Source of the DNA: Craspedostauros australis
Taxonomy: Eukaryota > Bacillariophyta > Bacillariophyceae > Mastogloiales > Achnanthaceae
Direction of reading: 5' to 3'
DNA: 64,000 nt
NCBI GenBank assembly: GCA_026770025.1
Contig: JAMXDE010000039.1
Coordinates: 558,001-622,000, forward strand
Below the pieces are notes generated by a model. It saw only the letters and a program-made list of their open reading frames with translations. It was not told the origin of the DNA and did no database searches. The position numbers and the translations under genes are program-made. This document shows positions 61,647 through 64,000 of the stretch, piece by piece. The number at the start of each line of letters is the position of its first letter. The first letter of the stretch is position 1.

Positions 61647-64000
61647 CTTGAATGTGTTTGAATTGAATTGATAGTTTGGTTTGGTTTGATGTTCAAAGCA
61701 ACTTGTGTTGTTGTTGTCACGAGATGAGGATGTGGATTGAAGCTGGTCAATCGAATTTTATGAGAGTTGGAGACGAAGATGAAGATGGCAGCATCATGAG
61801 CTGTGTGTGTTGTGTGTGAGCTGTGTGAGTTGGGCGAGGACTTTTTTTAATTTCAAATGTGGTCGGGTGTCGCGTGTGATTGCTTGTGTGATCTGATGAT
61901 GTTGATGTTGATGTCGACAGTGGTGGTGGCAACAGGTGTGGCAGAAGATGCGGCGACGTGTGACGATGGAGGTGTTGGTTCTGCAGATCTTGTGGGAACA
62001 AGGAGAAGGGTTGGAAGGAAAGATTTGCCCGAGGTTCCGGAAGAAATCGTTTCATTGTCCGTAAGTGAAGATGGGAGTTTGGATGTCGTGAGGGACACGG
62101 ATCGATAAGAAGGGAGAGTTTGTCGAACCGTGATCATGTTCGTGTTCGGAAGGTGCTGTTCCGACATCACACAACAGCAAAGTGAGAATATTCGTTCTCC
62201 ACTCGCAGTATACAGGTACTCACGAAGGACGGACCAATCGTGACACCAGAAACTTGAACACAGTATTAGGTACAAGCAACCGTGTGCGTCCAACATCACA
62301 ACCTCAACTTCTCATCCAGCAACAGCACTTTGTAGTTGTGTGATGGAGGAACTCGACTCTCACTTGATTGTCGGAGGTTGAGGTTGAGTTGGAAGAGGAT
62401 GTTGAGGTGGACCCAAGAGAGAGTGGAGAAGCCACATGAAGAGGAAGAGAACGAAGAGGAGAACGATGACAACAACGATCAAAGTTAGAAGGGTCAAAGT
62501 GTGCTGGACGAAAGAGAAACAAACGACGTGGAGCAAATTGACGGTTGCCGCACAACTTGTGCACACAGGCATGTGCGGAAGACAAGAAGAGAAAGCAGAA
62601 GAGAATGAGAGAGAGAGAGAGAGACGAACTGGCAACACACAACACGCAAAACACAGTTCCCAACATCAAGAGGGATGGATCTGAGACGTTGACACCACGT
62701 GTCTGTGTCATGATTGGGATGAAAACACTTGCCAACACCAACCTCACCGCGATCGGACGAGGAATTCCTGCAAAAGGTATCTTTTTGGTGGTTCACATCA
62801 TTCAACTTCCTGGAGGAGCGAGAGACTATTTTCCACACGAGCTATGACAGCACAGAATACGAAGCAGCGCGACCAATTGTAAAACCAACGAGTACATGGC
62901 AGCATGGTATGGACGAGTACTCCGTTTGCGAGACGCATGGACTCGATCAGCAATGAAAGGAGGAAAGGAGCAAAGGAACAGATCCCAGCTCAAGTCCTCA
63001 GCACACTAAACATGGTGGAAGCGGCATTCGCAGATCAAGCATGCATGGTATTGTGCTGCAAAAACAATCGCTCTATATATAATGCTCTCTATCGAGGGAG
63101 AGACAGAGAGTAAGTGATTGTGCTTGTCTCGCAACCATTCCATTGGGCATGACGCATGCTTCGTGGCAGCATCCGGCTTTGTGCTCAAGAGGTGAGCGGT
63201 TGAGGAATGAGGCACTTGAAGAGACACACAACCTGTGTCCCGAAGAGAGCACAGCAGGATGCTGGAGTAGAATGGTAGAGTTGAGCACCATGGTCTCTGG
63301 AGAGTACGAGTACGATGCTTGTACGTACTAATATGATTGCACATCACACTTTGCTCTTGTACTGATGTACACAGGCCACATCATGTCGCAGTTGTCCTCT
63401 GCAATTGTTGTCCTCCACAGTTGTGAATGTGTGTGCCATGTGACCATACTTGCAAAGGCATGGAGTGTTGATGTTGCGTCTGAAAGACAAAGAGACTGAT
63501 GCAGAGTAGAGTGGTCGATCTGTGGAGCTTGCAGAGCCTGTCGGGTTCGTTCATTGATGCACCGCAATTGATGGCGGTGGCGACCACGTCATGGAGTGGG
63601 AGCTGTCGTGCCGATGGTTGTTGTGGATCGAAGGTGCGACAATGAGGTGATGGATCAGCTGGACCATCCGGAATCGGACGAGGACGAGTAGAGTGAAAAC
63701 GTGTATTGACTGCAGCGCTTCCGCCAACGCATCATGTAAGGTTGGTGTGTCGCACGTTTTCGCACCAGTAAAGCAATCCTTTCGATACCACCATCGTAGA
63801 TCGAAGGATAGAGAGAGTGCTCTGCTCAGGATGAGACCAGAACAGACCAGAACAAGAAGCATCTTGCGATCCCTCGCGTGTTCGTGCGTTGTCAATGGGG
63901 TGGATCCTCTCTTGGCGAGATCCAAAGATACCTTTTTGCAGACACCAACGTCACCAACACTGATGACGCTGATGTGGTGCGGAGGTTTGTCTGCGCTCTT
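61647..64000. other. Gene-poor end of window
   Basis: 2.35 kb. The first part is the upstream region of nitrate transporter copy 2 (TGTG- and GTTTGGTTTG-type repeats near 61670-61830). A GA dinucleotide run lies at about 62606-62623. No frame of convincing coding character on either strand. Confidence 0.5.

Noticed and set aside
1-64000. tRNA or rRNA genes, riboswitches, CRISPR arrays, bacterial operons
   Set aside because: I looked for T-loop motifs and conserved cores and saw none in a credible context; a covariance-model scan would be decisive.

Overview
This is nuclear DNA of a photosynthetic eukaryote with a secondary red-type plastid, most likely a diatom. Two proteins carry a signal peptide followed by an ASAFAP-like cleavage site with Phe at +1 (A26/F27 in both). 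A cyclin looks like the diatom-expanded cyclin class, and there is a pair of NRT2/NNP nitrate transporters. Introns are few, short and GT-AG. No rRNA, tRNA, bacterial operon, CRISPR array, retroelement or virus-derived element was recognised.

Layout. 0.6-4.3 kb: two tandem membrane-anchored sulfotransferase paralogues separated by a nine-copy 20-bp minisatellite. 6.7-7.8 kb: a cyclin. 10.4-12.6 kb: mitochondrial ribosomal protein uS5m (minus, one intron) head-to-head with DPM3. 13.2-15.9 kb: a large AAA ATPase. 16.5-18.3 kb: a seven-helix GPCR-like receptor (two exons). 19.6-20.9 kb: a plastid-targeted multi-helix membrane protein (two exons).

21.0-25.4 kb and 37.4-42.0 kb are two direct copies of one segmental duplication. 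Each holds a Patched/sterol-sensing-domain RND-like protein. The second copy continues into a complete TrhO/TSTD2-like rhodanese gene with an unusual C-terminal MIB/HERC2-like domain; the first keeps only that C-terminal domain. Between the copies lie an orphan gene, two ankyrin-repeat genes (each followed by a decayed BTB-like segment) and a three-exon leucine-rich-repeat protein.

44.6-49.9 kb: a 1761-residue disordered Ser/Arg-rich protein. 51.1-53.4 kb: a glutathione S-transferase (two exons) divergent from a plastid-targeted TPR protein. 53.9-61.6 kb: two NRT2-type nitrate transporters on the minus strand flanking a mitochondrial coiled-coil protein. The final 2.3 kb holds nothing I can call.

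The genes do not form one pathway. The recurring theme is local duplication: sulfotransferases, ANK-BTB genes, Patched block and nitrate transporters. The most unusual items are the rhodanese/MIB-HERC2 fusion, the uneven divergence of the Patched duplication, a stop-free frame-preserving intron in both Patched copies, and the decaying BTB modules. All splice models were read by eye from splice consensus, frame and family alignment.
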